The translations under genes and the position numbers were made by a program. A stretch of DNA of 64,000 nucleotides from Microbispora sp. H13382 (lineage in GTDB: Bacteria > Actinomycetota > Actinomycetes > Streptosporangiales > Streptosporangiaceae), in NCBI RefSeq assembly GCF_014161445.1, contig NZ_JABBXA010000011.1, forward strand, positions 1 through 64,000, given 5' to 3'. Positions 25,343-34,656 of the stretch are shown in pieces (the first letter of the stretch is position 1; every line of letters starts with the position of its first letter). The notes under the pieces are model-generated. The model saw nothing but the letters and a program-made list of their open reading frames with translations. It made no database searches and was not told the origin of the DNA.

Positions 25343-26697
25343 TGTCCCGTAAGCCCAACGGCCGCTCCTCGATCTATTTCGGCAAGGACGGCAAGTGGCA
25401 CGGCTGGGTCACCATGGGCGTGAAGGACGACGGCACGCCCGACCGCCGGCACCGCATCGGCAAGACCGAAGCGGAGGTCACCCGCAAGGTCCAAGAGCTG
25501 GAGAAGGCGCGCGACTCGGGGAAGATCGACAAACCGGGCAAGGTGCCGACGGTCAAGGAGTGGATGCGGGTCTACCTCGACGAGATCGCCCCGTTGAACG
25601 TCAGTCAGTCCACCCTCGTCAGCACCTACCGGCCAAAGGTCGAGCACTGGATCATTCCCCGGCTCGGTGCTCACCGGCTCGACCGGCTCCGGCCGGAACA
25701 CCTGGACGCCTTCTACGGCTGGCTGAACAAGCAGGACCTCCGGCCGAACACGATCTTGCAGATCCACCGCATCCTGTCGCGCGCTATCAAGCTCGCCGTA
25801 CGGCGGGAGATCGTCGCCCGGAACGTCTGCGGGTTGATCGACGCGCCGACTGGGGAGGAGGTGGAGATAGAGCCGCTGTCGGAGGATGAGGCGCGCGACA
25901 TCCTCGACGTCGCCAAGGATCGCCGGAACGGTACGCGGTGGTCGGTGGCGCTCGCGCTCGGTCTTCGGCAATGTGAAGCGCTCGGCCTGCGGTGGAAGTA
26001 CGTGGACCTGAAGCGGGGACAGCTCCGGATCTTCTGGCAGATCAAGCACCAGCGTTACCGGCACGGCTGCGCAGATCCACACGCCTGCGGGGCCGCCCTC
26101 CACCGGTATCCGTGCCCGGCCGACTGCCCCAAGGCGAAGCGGACGTCCGGACGGCGGCACACCTGCGTCAAGCAGCGGTGTCCGGCCTCGTGCGACCGGC
26201 ATGGCGGCAAGTGCCCGACGTTCTGCGAACCCGGCTGCACGAAGCACGCGCCGTCATGCCCTCAACGCGTCGGCGGGTGGACCTTTGTGAAGCCCAAGGG
26301 CAAGAGCAGGCGAGTGGTCCCGCTCCCTCCGCCGTTGATCCCGCTCCTCAAGCTGCACCGTGAAGCGCAGGAGGCCGAGCGGGCGGCGGCGGGGGAGAAG
26401 TGGCAGGACCGGGATCTCGTCTGGTGCGAGCCGGACGGCAGTCCGATCGACTCCCGGCAGGACTGGGAGGAGTGGAAGGAACTGCTTCGCCTGGCCGAGG
26501 TCGAGAAGGACGCCAGGGTCCACGACGCCCGGCACACGGCGGCGACGCTGCTCCTGGAGCAGGGGATAGACATGCGGGTCGTTCAGGTGATCCTCGGCCA
26601 CTCCCAGCTCACCACGACGAAGCGCTACACCCACGTCACCGAGAACCTGGCCGGCGACGCCATGGCGCGGATGGGCCGGGCGCTGTGGGACGAGTGA
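25342..26697 (+). CDS. int: Tyrosine site-specific recombinase (integrase) of the AICE
   Basis: A 451-residue integrase that recombines the tRNA-Lys att sites. The N-terminal arm-binding and SAM-like core-binding domains cover about 1-175 ([20 protein letters not shown] ... [20 protein letters not shown]). The catalytic domain has the first arginine in [25 protein letters not shown] (HxxR), [15 protein letters not shown] (H and tyrosine). Between the first arginine and the rest is a cysteine- and histidine-rich insert of about 60 residues (about 235-300) with about a dozen cysteines, such as [19 protein letters not shown], likely zinc-binding. It ends 89 bp before att2 and is the last gene of the operon. 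Confidence 0.93.
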   Translation: MSRKPNGRSSIYFGKDGKWHGWVTMGVKDDGTPDRRHRIGKTEAEVTRKVQELEKARDSGKIDKPGKVPTVKEWMRVYLDEIAPLNVSQSTLVSTYRPKVEHWIIPRLGAHRLDRLRPEHLDAFYGWLNKQDLRPNTILQIHRILSRAIKLAVRREIVARNVCGLIDAPTGEEVEIEPLSEDEARDILDVAKDRRNGTRWSVALALGLRQCEALGLRWKYVDLKRGQLRIFWQIKHQRYRHGCADPHACGAALHRYPCPADCPKAKRTSGRRHTCVKQRCPASCDRHGGKCPTFCEPGCTKHAPSCPQRVGGWTFVKPKGKSRRVVPLPPPLIPLLKLHREAQEAERAAAGEKWQDRDLVWCEPDGSPIDSRQDWEEWKELLRLAEVEKDARVHDARHTAATLLLEQGIDMRVVQVILGHSQLTTTKRYTHVTENLAGDAMARMGRALWDE

Positions 26698-26714
26698 ACC
26701 GGCAACTGCACAAC

Positions 26715-26733
26715 TGCAACCAGAAATGCAACC
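26715..26733 (+). repeat. Candidate integrase arm sites, AICE right end
   Basis: TGCAACCAGAAATGCAACC, two TGCAACC words 13 bases apart, mirrors the pair at 8625-8643. A further TGCACAACTGC lies just upstream. It is placed between the int stop and att2, as arm sites are in other integrases. Confidence 0.45.
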
Positions 26734-26785
26734 GGGCAGGCTTCCGATCGATCAAGATTCGGGAGTCTGCCCAGCTCATTGAGGG

Positions 26786-26827
26786 TGGGGCGCCAGGGAC
26801 TCGAACCCTGAACCGACGGATTAAAAG
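26786..26827 (-). repeat. att2: 42-bp tRNA-Lys 3' half, right end of the AICE
   Basis: Identical to att1 and att3 over 42 bp. Unlike those, it is not followed (on the tRNA strand) by CCA, which reads CCC here. It lies 89 bp after the integrase gene, so att1-att2 delimit an 18.3-kb AICE. No tRNA 5' half is present. Confidence 0.88.
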
Positions 26828-26934
26828 CGCCCTTGATCAATGCCGCCGCGTGCCGCATTCTACCATTTCGTCCGCCGTTGTCCCCGGGAGTCTGCCGCCT
26901 AATCACGCTGGGTGCCGCGCCGTACCCGTACACA

Positions 26935-26956
26935 CGAGCGACCACCGAGCAACCAT
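26935..26956 (+). repeat. Tandem 11-bp repeats right of att2 (candidate arm sites)
   Basis: CGAGCGACCAC followed directly by CGAGCAACCAT, 108 bp right of att2. The same tandem pair occurs at 47705-47726 right of att3 and, degenerate, at 40836-40857. The whole 150-bp segment between att2 and the repeats resembles the segment right of att3. It looks like the left end of another integrative element. The gap from here to 27257 carries the start of copy B and no gene. Confidence 0.65.
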
Positions 26957-27257
26957 GCGTCCTTGACCACTGAATTCGTCGACGACCCTGCGCGCTCGCC
27001 GACACTGGTGCCGTCATTACAGTCGGCACGTAGGTCGCTTCGAACGCGTGGTGCAGGCGCTCAGCGCGGCGTTTCGCCGGGATGACCCACTATGGGCCAG
27101 CCTCCTCGACGAGTATTGCCCACGCCTCGTCGAGATGGGATTCTCAGGCTGCTTCAGGGGAGTCGGCTGGCTCGACATGGCCGCGGGTTACCCAGTGTGC
27201 TCGGCGTGTCGGCGGGTAGGGCGTAGGCAGCGATGACCGGAGGAAGGCAGGGCGGCG

Positions 27258-28964
27258 ATGAGGCGGCATCTGCCCAGCGCGCATGGCCATGCCGGGCTGC
27301 CCGACCAGAGGTTGCTGCAGGCGGCCTTCGACAGCGCGGGGGCGGGCATCTATCTGACTGATCTTGCTGGCCTTATCACTATGGCGAACCTGCAGGCCGG
27401 GGCGTTGCTGGGCCGTCCCGTGGCGGAGATGCTGGGCGCCGATGCCCACGATCTGCTGCACAGGGGCGCTGACGACGGGCTGACTCCTCGCTCCCCCTGT
27501 CGGCTGATGGGAGTGCTGGAGCACGGTCGTCCGGCGCGTGGCGACGAGTCGATCTTCCTGCGGGGTGACGGCGGCCTGCTGCCGGTCTCCTTGTCGGCCG
27601 CTCCGATAGTGCAGGAGGGCGGGCAGGTACTCGGGGTGATCGTCGTCTTCACCGACATCACCGAGCGGCTGAACCTCTCTCGTCAGCAGGCCGGCCACCT
27701 GGCCATGTTGGAGGACTTCAACGCCCGCCTGACGCTGCTCACTGAGATCACATCTGTACTGACCCAGACGCTGGAAGTAGACGAGGCATTGCAACGGCTG
27801 GGCAGGCTGATCGTCCCGCGGCTGGCCGACTGGGCGGTGGTGGATCTGCGTATCGATCACGACGAGGCGGAGCGGGTGGTGGTGATCCCTCCTGCCGATC
27901 ATGCGCAGGACTCCCCGCTGCCCGAGCCTCCCGGTTCCCTGCTGGCGCGGGTGCTGGATCGAGGTGAGACCGTCTTGCTGGGGCCGGGCGACATAGCCCG
28001 CAAACCTGACTCCGGCATGGCCGCCGCACAGCGTGAGCTGTTCGCGGCCCGGGGAGCGGTGTCGGCGATCATCACGCCGCTACGCACCCAGCGGCAGGTG
28101 CTGGGGGCTCTCACCGTGGCGCGTACCGACCCGGCCCGCCCCTTCGACGCCACCGATGTGACGCTGGTCACCGACATCGGGCGTCGCGCGGGGTTGGCGG
28201 TGGGCAACGCGCGCCTGTTCGGCCGGCAACGCGAGGTGGCCGAAATGATGCAGCGTCACCTGTTGGCTCCGCTGCCGCAGGTGGGCCACCTTGAGATGGC
28301 CGCACGCTACCTGCCGGCCTCGGTGGGGTCTCAGGTCGGGGGTGATTGGTACGACGCCTTCCTGCTGCCCGACGGCGTCACCGCCCTGGTCATCGGTGAC
28401 GTGGTCGGCCACGACATCAGGGCCGCCGCTGAGATGGCCCAGCTGCGCAGCATGGTGCGCACGCTGGCGTGGGACCGCTGCGTGTCGCCCAGCCTGGTCG
28501 TCAACCGGGTGGACCAGGCGATGTCCGCCGTCACGGACGTGCCCATGGCGACGATGATCTTGGCACGTGTGGAAGGCTCCGAAGATGGTCCGTGGCGGTT
28601 GCGCTGGAGCAACGCCGGGCATCCGCCGCCCCTGCTGGTCACCCCTGACGGGCATGCCCGCTATCTGGAACAAGGGCAGGATCTGTTGCTCGGGCTCCGC
28701 CTGGGCATCGAGTCAACCAGGCGTGACGCCGTCGAGCCGATGCCCGCTGGGAGCACCCTCGTGCTCTACACCGACGGCCTCGTCGAAAGTCCCGGCAGCG
28801 ACCTGGCCACCGGACTGGCCCGGCTGCGGGCGCAGGCCGCGGCCATAGCTCACCTCCCGCTGGAGGACGTGTGCGACGAGATCGTGCGACGCATACCCCA
28901 CGGGACCACCGACGACGTCGCTCTTCTCGCGTTACGCCTTCCCGCGTGCGGCGCCGGCGCCTGA
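27258..28964 (+). CDS. PAS-GAF-SpoIIE serine phosphatase, copy B
   Basis: A 568-residue near-copy of the protein at 1822-3525, with the same domain order and the same metal-binding motifs (VGGDWYDAF, IGDVVGHD, LYTDGLVES, GTTDDVALLALR). One glycine/glutamate codon is added near residue 117 (QEGGQVLG against QGGQVLG). The PAS domain carries most substitutions (IYLTDLAGLITMANLQAGALL against IYIADHAGRITMANRQAAALL), while the phosphatase domain is nearly unchanged, so the two copies may sense different signals and share a target. The single ATG 27258 confirms the start used for copy A. It precedes the convergent desaturase operon by 160 bp. Confidence 0.9.
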   Translation: MRRHLPSAHGHAGLPDQRLLQAAFDSAGAGIYLTDLAGLITMANLQAGALLGRPVAEMLGADAHDLLHRGADDGLTPRSPCRLMGVLEHGRPARGDESIFLRGDGGLLPVSLSAAPIVQEGGQVLGVIVVFTDITERLNLSRQQAGHLAMLEDFNARLTLLTEITSVLTQTLEVDEALQRLGRLIVPRLADWAVVDLRIDHDEAERVVVIPPADHAQDSPLPEPPGSLLARVLDRGETVLLGPGDIARKPDSGMAAAQRELFAARGAVSAIITPLRTQRQVLGALTVARTDPARPFDATDVTLVTDIGRRAGLAVGNARLFGRQREVAEMMQRHLLAPLPQVGHLEMAARYLPASVGSQVGGDWYDAFLLPDGVTALVIGDVVGHDIRAAAEMAQLRSMVRTLAWDRCVSPSLVVNRVDQAMSAVTDVPMATMILARVEGSEDGPWRLRWSNAGHPPPLLVTPDGHARYLEQGQDLLLGLRLGIESTRRDAVEPMPAGSTLVLYTDGLVESPGSDLATGLARLRAQAAAIAHLPLEDVCDEIVRRIPHGTTDDVALLALRLPACGAGA

Positions 28965-29124
28965 TCGTGTACGGGGTCATGCCTGCGGCCGGGGCGTACG
29001 GGGTCGTTCCGCAAGCAGGCCACACAGGCACGCCTTTCGGTTCTGGCCCATATCCGACGGGCATCTGGCCCCGGGCTCTCCGCGGGTCCGGGGCCGTGTC
29101 ATGCGGCAGTGGATCCGCTCGGGC

Positions 29125-30234
29125 TCAGGCCGCCGCCTTGAACGACGCAGGCGGCCCGGCCGCTGGTCGCCGCGGGCTCGGTCCCGGCAGGGCCATCCGG
29201 AGGACGCGTTTCCAGACCGAACCCGCCTGCCGGGCCAGCGATCCGGACGTGTACGGCAGACCGAAACGCTCGCACAGGGCGCGGACCCGCGGCGCGATCT
29301 CCCCGTACCGGTTGCTGGGCAGGTCGGGAAACAGATGGTGCTCGATCTGGTAGCTGAGGTTGCCGCTCATGATGTGGAAGAGGCGTCCGCCGTCGATGTT
29401 GCACGAGCCGAGTAGCTGGCGTACGTACCACTCGCCGCGGGTCTCGTTCTCGAGCCGGTCCTCGGTGAAGACCTCCGCGCCCTCCGGAAAGTGGCCGCAG
29501 AAGATGATGGTGTGCCCCCACACGTTGCGGGCCAGGTTCGCGGTCAGGTTGCCGAGCAGGACCGGGAGGAAGGCCGGACCGGCGAGCAGCGGGAACGCGA
29601 CGTAGTCCTTGACAACCTGGCGCCGAATCTTGGCCGCCACGGCGCGAAGTTGGGTCAGCGCCTCCTTCAGGTCCTTCTTCCCTGACGGGATGCGCTCGAG
29701 TTCCAGGTCGTATATCGCGATGCCGTACTCGAAGAAGAGCGCCAGCAGCGCGTTGTAGAACGGCTGAGCGAGATAGATCGGATGCCATCGCTGCTCCGGA
29801 CTGATCCGCATCGCCGAATAGCCGATGTCGCGATCCTTGCCGAGCACGTTCGTCCAGGTGTGATGGACGAAGTTGTGGGAGTGCTTCCACTGATCGGCCG
29901 GAGAAGCGAAGTCCCACTCCCACGTGGTCGAATGGATCTTCGGGTCCCGCATCCAGTCCCACTGCCCGTGCAGGACGTTGTGACCGATCTCCATGTTCTC
30001 CAGGATCTTCGCGACCGCCAGTGCCGCCGTTCCGGCGGCCCAGGCGGGAGGCAACCAGGAGGCGAACAGCAGCGCCCTGCCGCCCAGCTCCAGCTTGCGC
30101 TGGACGGCGATGAGACCCCGGATGTAAGCCGCGTCCCGCTCACCGAGGCTCGCGAGCACCTCGTCGCGGATCTTGTCCAGCTCGCGGCCGAACCCTTCGG
30201 CGTCGACAGAGGCCGGATGGGATGTGGCAGGCAT
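29125..30234 (-). CDS. Membrane fatty-acid desaturase, copy B
   Basis: A near-copy of the desaturase at 3634-4743, with the same three histidine boxes (HNVLHGQWDW, HSHNFVHHTW, QIEHHLFPD). The residue before the third box is tyrosine (SYQIEHH) where copy A has histidine (SHQIEHH); the core Q-x-x-HH is kept, so activity is expected. ATG 30234 follows AAAGGAAC and lies 12 bp after the reductase stop. The C terminus differs (AAGPPASFKAAA). Substrate unknown. Confidence 0.9.
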   Translation of the reverse strand: MPATSHPASVDAEGFGRELDKIRDEVLASLGERDAAYIRGLIAVQRKLELGGRALLFASWLPPAWAAGTAALAVAKILENMEIGHNVLHGQWDWMRDPKIHSTTWEWDFASPADQWKHSHNFVHHTWTNVLGKDRDIGYSAMRISPEQRWHPIYLAQPFYNALLALFFEYGIAIYDLELERIPSGKKDLKEALTQLRAVAAKIRRQVVKDYVAFPLLAGPAFLPVLLGNLTANLARNVWGHTIIFCGHFPEGAEVFTEDRLENETRGEWYVRQLLGSCNIDGGRLFHIMSGNLSYQIEHHLFPDLPSNRYGEIAPRVRALCERFGLPYTSGSLARQAGSVWKRVLRMALPGPSPRRPAAGPPASFKAAA

Positions 30235-30245
30235 GCGTGTTCCTT

Positions 30246-31328
30246 TCACAGCTCGATCTCGACTGGGCCGGCCGCCACCGACACGCAGGTCTGGATCATC
30301 TCTCCCGCGTCTCCGTGTACCTGGCCGGTCCGTACGTCACGGACCTGACCGGAGCGAAGGCGGGCGACGCATCGGTAGCAGATGCCCATGCGGCAGCCGC
30401 TCGGCATGAGCGCCCCCGCGCTCTCGCCGACGGCCAGCAACGGCGTTCCGCCGTCGGCCTCGGCTTCTCGGCCGCTCCTGGTGAAGCGGACGCGTCCCCC
30501 CGAACCCGCTGCCGCCGCCGGCACCAGACTGAAGCGCTCGACATGGAGCCCGTCCGCGGGGCCGGTCCAGTACGCGGCGATGCCGTCGAGCATCGCCGGC
30601 GGTCCGCACGCCCAGACGGACCGCTCGGTCCAGTCCGGGCAGAGCCGGGCCAGATCCGCGGGCCGCAGCCGCCCCTCCAGCTGCGTGTGCCGTTCGTGCA
30701 ACCGAAGCCGCGGCCATCGCGCGGCCAGGTTCCGGAGCCGCCCGCCGAAGATGACGTCGGCGGGTGTCGGCGCCGAATGGACCAGTACGATGTCCGGTCC
30801 GTCCGCATTGTCTAGACGCAGGCCGTCCAGCATCGCCATCACTGGTGTGATGCCGCTCCCGGCGGTAACGAACAGCAGTCGCGGGGGTGGTGGCTCGGGA
30901 AGGACGAACGCCCCCTCGGGCCGGCCCAGCCTGAGCACCGTCCCAGATGCTGTGCTCCGCACCAGGTGGTTGGAGACGAGCCCGCCGCGCACGGCCTTGA
31001 CCGTGATGGTGAGGCGACCATCGGACCTGCCCGGGGCCGACGACAGTGAGAAGGTGCGCCAGTGTCGCCGCCCGTCGATATCGACGCCGATACGGACCCA
31101 CTGACCGGGACGGTGCAAAGTCCAGCCCCTACCTGGGCGAATCACCAGGGTCGCCGCGTCGCTGGTTTCCGCGTGCACCGCCTCGACCCGGCCGCACAGC
31201 TCTCCCGCGCCCCAGAGCGGGTTGATCAATCCGAGGTAGTCGTCGGGAAGCAGCGGTGACGTCAGCCACTGCGCGGCAGCCGACAGCCGTTGCAGGAGAG
31301 TCGCAGGGGATGCGGACGTAAGGATCAC
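30246..31328 (-). CDS. Ferredoxin reductase with C-terminal 2Fe-2S domain, copy B
   Basis: About 360 residues from GTG 31328, which follows GGGAAGG; a longer frame to 31493 is not conserved with copy A. The FAD motif RTFSLSSAPG, nucleotide motif FVTAGSGITPVMAML and 2Fe-2S ligands (SGCRMGICYRCV, QTCVS) are kept. Two or three residues are missing relative to copy A around LDGLRLDNADGPD, and the residue beside the third cysteine changes from glycine to arginine. It is the first gene of the second reductase-desaturase operon. The 281 bases upstream, to 31609, are the divergent promoter region. Confidence 0.88.
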   Translation of the reverse strand: MILTSASPATLLQRLSAAAQWLTSPLLPDDYLGLINPLWGAGELCGRVEAVHAETSDAATLVIRPGRGWTLHRPGQWVRIGVDIDGRRHWRTFSLSSAPGRSDGRLTITVKAVRGGLVSNHLVRSTASGTVLRLGRPEGAFVLPEPPPPRLLFVTAGSGITPVMAMLDGLRLDNADGPDIVLVHSAPTPADVIFGGRLRNLAARWPRLRLHERHTQLEGRLRPADLARLCPDWTERSVWACGPPAMLDGIAAYWTGPADGLHVERFSLVPAAAAGSGGRVRFTRSGREAEADGGTPLLAVGESAGALMPSGCRMGICYRCVARLRSGQVRDVRTGQVHGDAGEMIQTCVSVAAGPVEIEL

Positions 31329-31609
31329 AGAGCCTTCCCAAGGCAATCGAGAATCCCCACGAATGGGCCATCCGTACGGACATGTACCCGGCACCCGCGT
31401 CCGGCACCCGTGGGCCGTGGCCACGAAGGGCACAGGAAGCGGTTCAGGACCGGTAAGGCCGGCCCGGGCCCGTCGGAGGCCCGTCGGCAGCACGGCTACA
31501 GGAAGAGGTTCGAGAAGCCCGCCCGAAGCGGCGACGCGGATGCTACGCGGGGGGCTTTGTGGGGATACCCACGTGGACCCGGTCCCCTCCTTACGATGAG
31601 GAGCAGTGT

Positions 31610-31861
31610 ATGACCATGGACGCTCCCGCCGGGCTGCTCTACTTGCTGAGCGTTGGCAAGGAAAAGGAACTGATTCTCCGCGTGCACGGCACGATGCCCG
31701 CAGTCGAGAAACTCGTCAGCTGGATGGAGCAGGGCACTGTGGTGTCCCTTCAGATTTCCCACGAGGGCGAGCCGGATACGTTCACCTACGTGGTCAACTT
31801 CAGGCACGTGGTGGCAGCCCGCTTCGCTCCCTACGCGACGACACGAATCAGCAGCTTCTGA
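31610..31861 (+). CDS. Conserved 83-aa protein of the desaturase module, copy B
   Basis: ATG 31610 follows GATGAGGAG. It is the same length as the product at 6167-6418 and differs at about ten positions, mostly conservative (MTMDAPAGLL against MAMDAPSGLL; DTFTYVVNFRHVV against GTFTYLVNFRHVV). Retention of the exact length in both modules supports a real gene. Function unknown. Confidence 0.75.
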   Translation: MTMDAPAGLLYLLSVGKEKELILRVHGTMPAVEKLVSWMEQGTVVSLQISHEGEPDTFTYVVNFRHVVAARFAPYATTRISSF

Positions 31862-31982
31862 GCCGTCGCGTAGGGCCCTGCGCGGTGCTCCGTCCCCGTC
31901 TCCCGGGTCACTGGCTCGTTCGCGGCCGCGCCTGTGGTGCGGCGAGGGCTTGCCGCCTGCGTCGCGACTCGAGGGCCTTCGG

Positions 31983-32936
31983 CTACGCCAGCATCGGGAT
32001 GGTCCGGTCCAGGCCGTTCACATGCAGTAACCGAGACAGGTACGGGCGGGCTGCGGTCAGGGAGAGGGTGATCCCCAACGTCTTGGCGCGACGCTGGATG
32101 CCTACCAGAACGCCCAGCCCGCAGGCGTCGCATGCCGCCACACCCGACAGGTCGAGAATGAGCAGGCTCCTGCTGTAGCGCAGGACGTTCAGCAGATCCT
32201 CGCGCAGGCCGGGACTGGTGAAGATGTCGATCTCACCGGACAGCCGGATGGTCGTCGGAACCGACGGGTCGGCCCTGCCAAGTGGCGCGGGGTCACGGAT
32301 GGCGATGGAATGCTCCGGTCGGCAACGAGACGGGTCCTCTGGCGGCAGGCTTGGCAGGTGGACGTCCGATCGGCGGTTTCGGCATCCGTGGAGCAGGTCC
32401 GCCGGCAGCGTAGTGATGTGCACTCCCTCGTTCTCCCCGTCCGCATCCCGCGTACCGATGGCGTGGTGGGCTGCGGTGGTGCGGAGGTCGACCGGGAGCG
32501 GGCCGAACGTGCCCTGACTGGCGAGCATGAGCGCCGCCCCGGCGGGACCGTCCGCGGTGTATGGCGGGACGACCAGCAGGATGACAGGCTCAGCCTCCGC
32601 GAATGTCAGGGTGACGAGGCGAGGATCGGCACTGTGGAACCAGCCCACTTTGACCTGGCGTCCACCGGCCTGGACACGGTGGGGGATGTGGTCCCATGCG
32701 TCGACGTGCACGCCGACGCGCAGCGTCGTCAGGCCCAGTCGCTGGTCGACGGCGGCGATGAGACCCGGCAGCTCCACCGTGGCGTCACGGGAACGCGGCC
32801 ACCACGCCCCGTCCACGGTGCCCCGCAGGTCAAGGACGGGAGCCAACCGCAGCCGAACGTCGGAGCCGATGACGGGGGCTGTGCCGGCAGGGGGGCTGGG
32901 CGGTGTGATGGAACGAGAGAGCAGCGTCGGTGTCAT
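31983..32936 (-). CDS. DUF5994-STAS fusion protein (anti-sigma antagonist-like)
   Basis: A 317-residue two-domain protein. Residues about 28-150 match DUF5994 (VRLRLAPVLDLRGTVDGAWWPRSRD, AWDHIPHRVQAGGRQVKVGWF, VILLVVPPYT). Residues about 215-317 form a STAS domain (TTIRLSGEIDIFTSPGLREDL, LLILDLSGVAACDACGLGVL), where the serine usually phosphorylated in SpoIIAA/RsbV proteins is replaced by Asp-Ala-Cys-Gly around that loop, so phosphorylation control is doubtful. It lies next to the SpoIIE phosphatase module, whose natural partners are STAS proteins, but it is transcribed separately. The fusion of the two domains is uncommon as far as I know. Confidence 0.78.
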   Translation of the reverse strand: MTPTLLSRSITPPSPPAGTAPVIGSDVRLRLAPVLDLRGTVDGAWWPRSRDATVELPGLIAAVDQRLGLTTLRVGVHVDAWDHIPHRVQAGGRQVKVGWFHSADPRLVTLTFAEAEPVILLVVPPYTADGPAGAALMLASQGTFGPLPVDLRTTAAHHAIGTRDADGENEGVHITTLPADLLHGCRNRRSDVHLPSLPPEDPSRCRPEHSIAIRDPAPLGRADPSVPTTIRLSGEIDIFTSPGLREDLLNVLRYSRSLLILDLSGVAACDACGLGVLVGIQRRAKTLGITLSLTAARPYLSRLLHVNGLDRTIPMLA

Positions 32937-33462
32937 GATCGCCTGGCCTGTCGGGCCCTCGAAAGGACCGCGTCCTGATATTTCGCCGCGGGCGACGCCG
33001 ACCTGAGTGCCAACGCACGGAAAGTCCTCGGTGCTTAAACATTACCTCCGGGTTTTATGGAATGGCGCTGTTTCGGAAGTAAAAATGTCCCCCCGGTTTT
33101 CGGAGACGCGGAGGCGCGGGTCGACCACTGTCGCATCGGGAATTCCATGTATGAGATCACGAGCTTGGGTCACTCGCCGGAGCGACCTTACTAACGGCCG
33201 TCTCCAGGTTCATCGCCGGGTGCGACGTCGCACTCCTCTCCCGTATCGGGCCGCCGCATGCGGCGACCCGGTTCGCGATCTCCACCCTGTCTGCCGCTGT
33301 CCCGCCTGGACGGGGGACGCCCTGAACGAACTGGCCGGAGACTGCCCGGCCGCGCTGGCCGGCGCCCCGCCTGCCCGTGACCGCTCATGGTGGCAGTGTC
33401 CATACTCATGCCCGTAGTCGCGTGTGCGTACAACCGAGAATCGTGAGGGATCCGGTGGTGGC
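32937..33462. other. No recognisable gene
   Basis: The 526 bases between the STAS gene and the histidine kinase contain frames in both directions (one of 136 codons at 33007), but all have arginine/serine/proline-rich composition, no family match and no good ribosome-binding site. It probably contains the STAS gene promoter. The stretch around 33010-33100 is A+T-richer. Confidence 0.5.
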
Positions 33463-34383
33463 TTATGGAGCGGCGATGGGCAATTGGAGGATGAAGCAGG
33501 CGCCGCCGAGAGGGGACGATTCGACCCAGACGGCTCCGTGGTGGGCATTGGCTATGTCGCGGGTGATGGCCAAACCGAGGCCGATGCCGGGCCTGCCCCG
33601 CTGGGAAATGCTTTTGAGCTGGTACATCCGGTCGAAGATGCGTTCCCTGTCCTTCTCCGGCACGCCAGGGCCATCGTCGGACACCATCAGGCGCGCAATG
33701 CCGTCGCTGCGGCGTATGTGGACCTGCACCTGGTTGATGGCGTGGTGCTGAGCATTGTCCAGCAGATTGGTGAGGATCTGGCAGATCCGCGTGCGCATGG
33801 CTGTGACCCGGACACCGGGAGCGCAGATGACTTCGATCGAGATGGGGTCGTTCCGGTCTGCGACCTCCTGCCTGACCAGTTCACACAGGTCGACCCGTTC
33901 CCAGTCGGCTTGGGCTGCGCGGGAACGGGCGATCAGAAGAAGTGCTGTAGCCAGCGCCTCCAGCCGATCCACTCCACGGAGTACCGCCTCCAGCACACGC
34001 GGGTAGTCCGCCTCGCCGGGACGGGCAGTCGCTTCTTCCACCGTGACGCGTATCCCGGCCAACGGGGAGCGGATCTCGTGGGCGATGTTGGAGGCGAACT
34101 GCCGCTCACGCTCCAGCATGTCCAAACTCGCATTGATGTTATCGACCAGCTGCGTCACCTCTCGCGGGTCATGCTGCTGAGTAATCTGAGCGTGTTCGTC
34201 GCTGACGTTGATCTCGGCGAGGTCACCGGAGATAGTACGCACGCGACGCAGCAGCCGACGGATGAACATCCGGCCTGACACCGCGGCAGCCAGCATCATC
34301 ACGAGGTTCCACCACCTCTTGTGAGAATCGGTGTCTCTCCTTGGACCTGCGCGTTCCAGCCGCTTCAGGATCGATCTGCCCAT
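33463..34383 (-). CDS. Orphan sensor histidine kinase, sensor domain missing
   Basis: About 306 residues from ATG 34383 (GGGAGCAT upstream). One membrane segment (NLVMMLAAAVSGRMFI) leads to a HAMP region (RRLLRRVRTISGDLAEINVSD), then HisKA with the phospho-accepting histidine in ASNIAHEIRSPLAG, and an HATPase domain with NLLDNAQHHA (N box), VSDDGPGVPE (G1) and GIGLGLAITRDI (G2). The family normally has an extracytoplasmic sensor between two membrane helices; here only one helix remains, so the N terminus is truncated or this is a sensorless form. No response regulator gene is adjacent. Confidence 0.85.
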   Translation of the reverse strand: MGRSILKRLERAGPRRDTDSHKRWWNLVMMLAAAVSGRMFIRRLLRRVRTISGDLAEINVSDEHAQITQQHDPREVTQLVDNINASLDMLERERQFASNIAHEIRSPLAGIRVTVEEATARPGEADYPRVLEAVLRGVDRLEALATALLLIARSRAAQADWERVDLCELVRQEVADRNDPISIEVICAPGVRVTAMRTRICQILTNLLDNAQHHAINQVQVHIRRSDGIARLMVSDDGPGVPEKDRERIFDRMYQLKSISQRGRPGIGLGLAITRDIANAHHGAVWVESSPLGGACFILQLPIAAP

Positions 34384-34656
34384 CGGATGCTCCCCGAAGA
34401 ACCATCCCGCCGTAGGTCCCTTACCCTCCAATCAGGCTTTACCTCGATCGAATAGTCAGTAAGTGGGTCAAGGGGGGCGACCTCGTCGGCCTGGTTGCGT
34501 ACATCGAGCTCGGCGCACGACCTGACCGCCGTCCGCACAGCAGATCGGATCGACGCTCGGCGATCGCCGGCCGTGACAGGGCAAGAGCACGGGGCGTTGC
34601 CAGACGGTCAGCCGGCAGCCGGGCTTCTTTTGCGCATGTTGATCAGCGGGACCGTG

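Larger units (their letters stand above)
26962..31880. repeat. Copy B of the 4.9-kb duplicated module
   Basis: It starts at CCTTGACCA right after the end repeats of att2 and matches 1526-6440 in order and orientation. All four genes remain intact. The junction with att2-type end sequence suggests that the module travelled as cargo at the left end of an integrative element. Confidence 0.85.

Noticed and set aside
33007..33417. 136-codon plus-strand frame between STAS and histidine kinase genes
   Set aside because: No ribosome-binding site, no family resemblance and low-quality composition.
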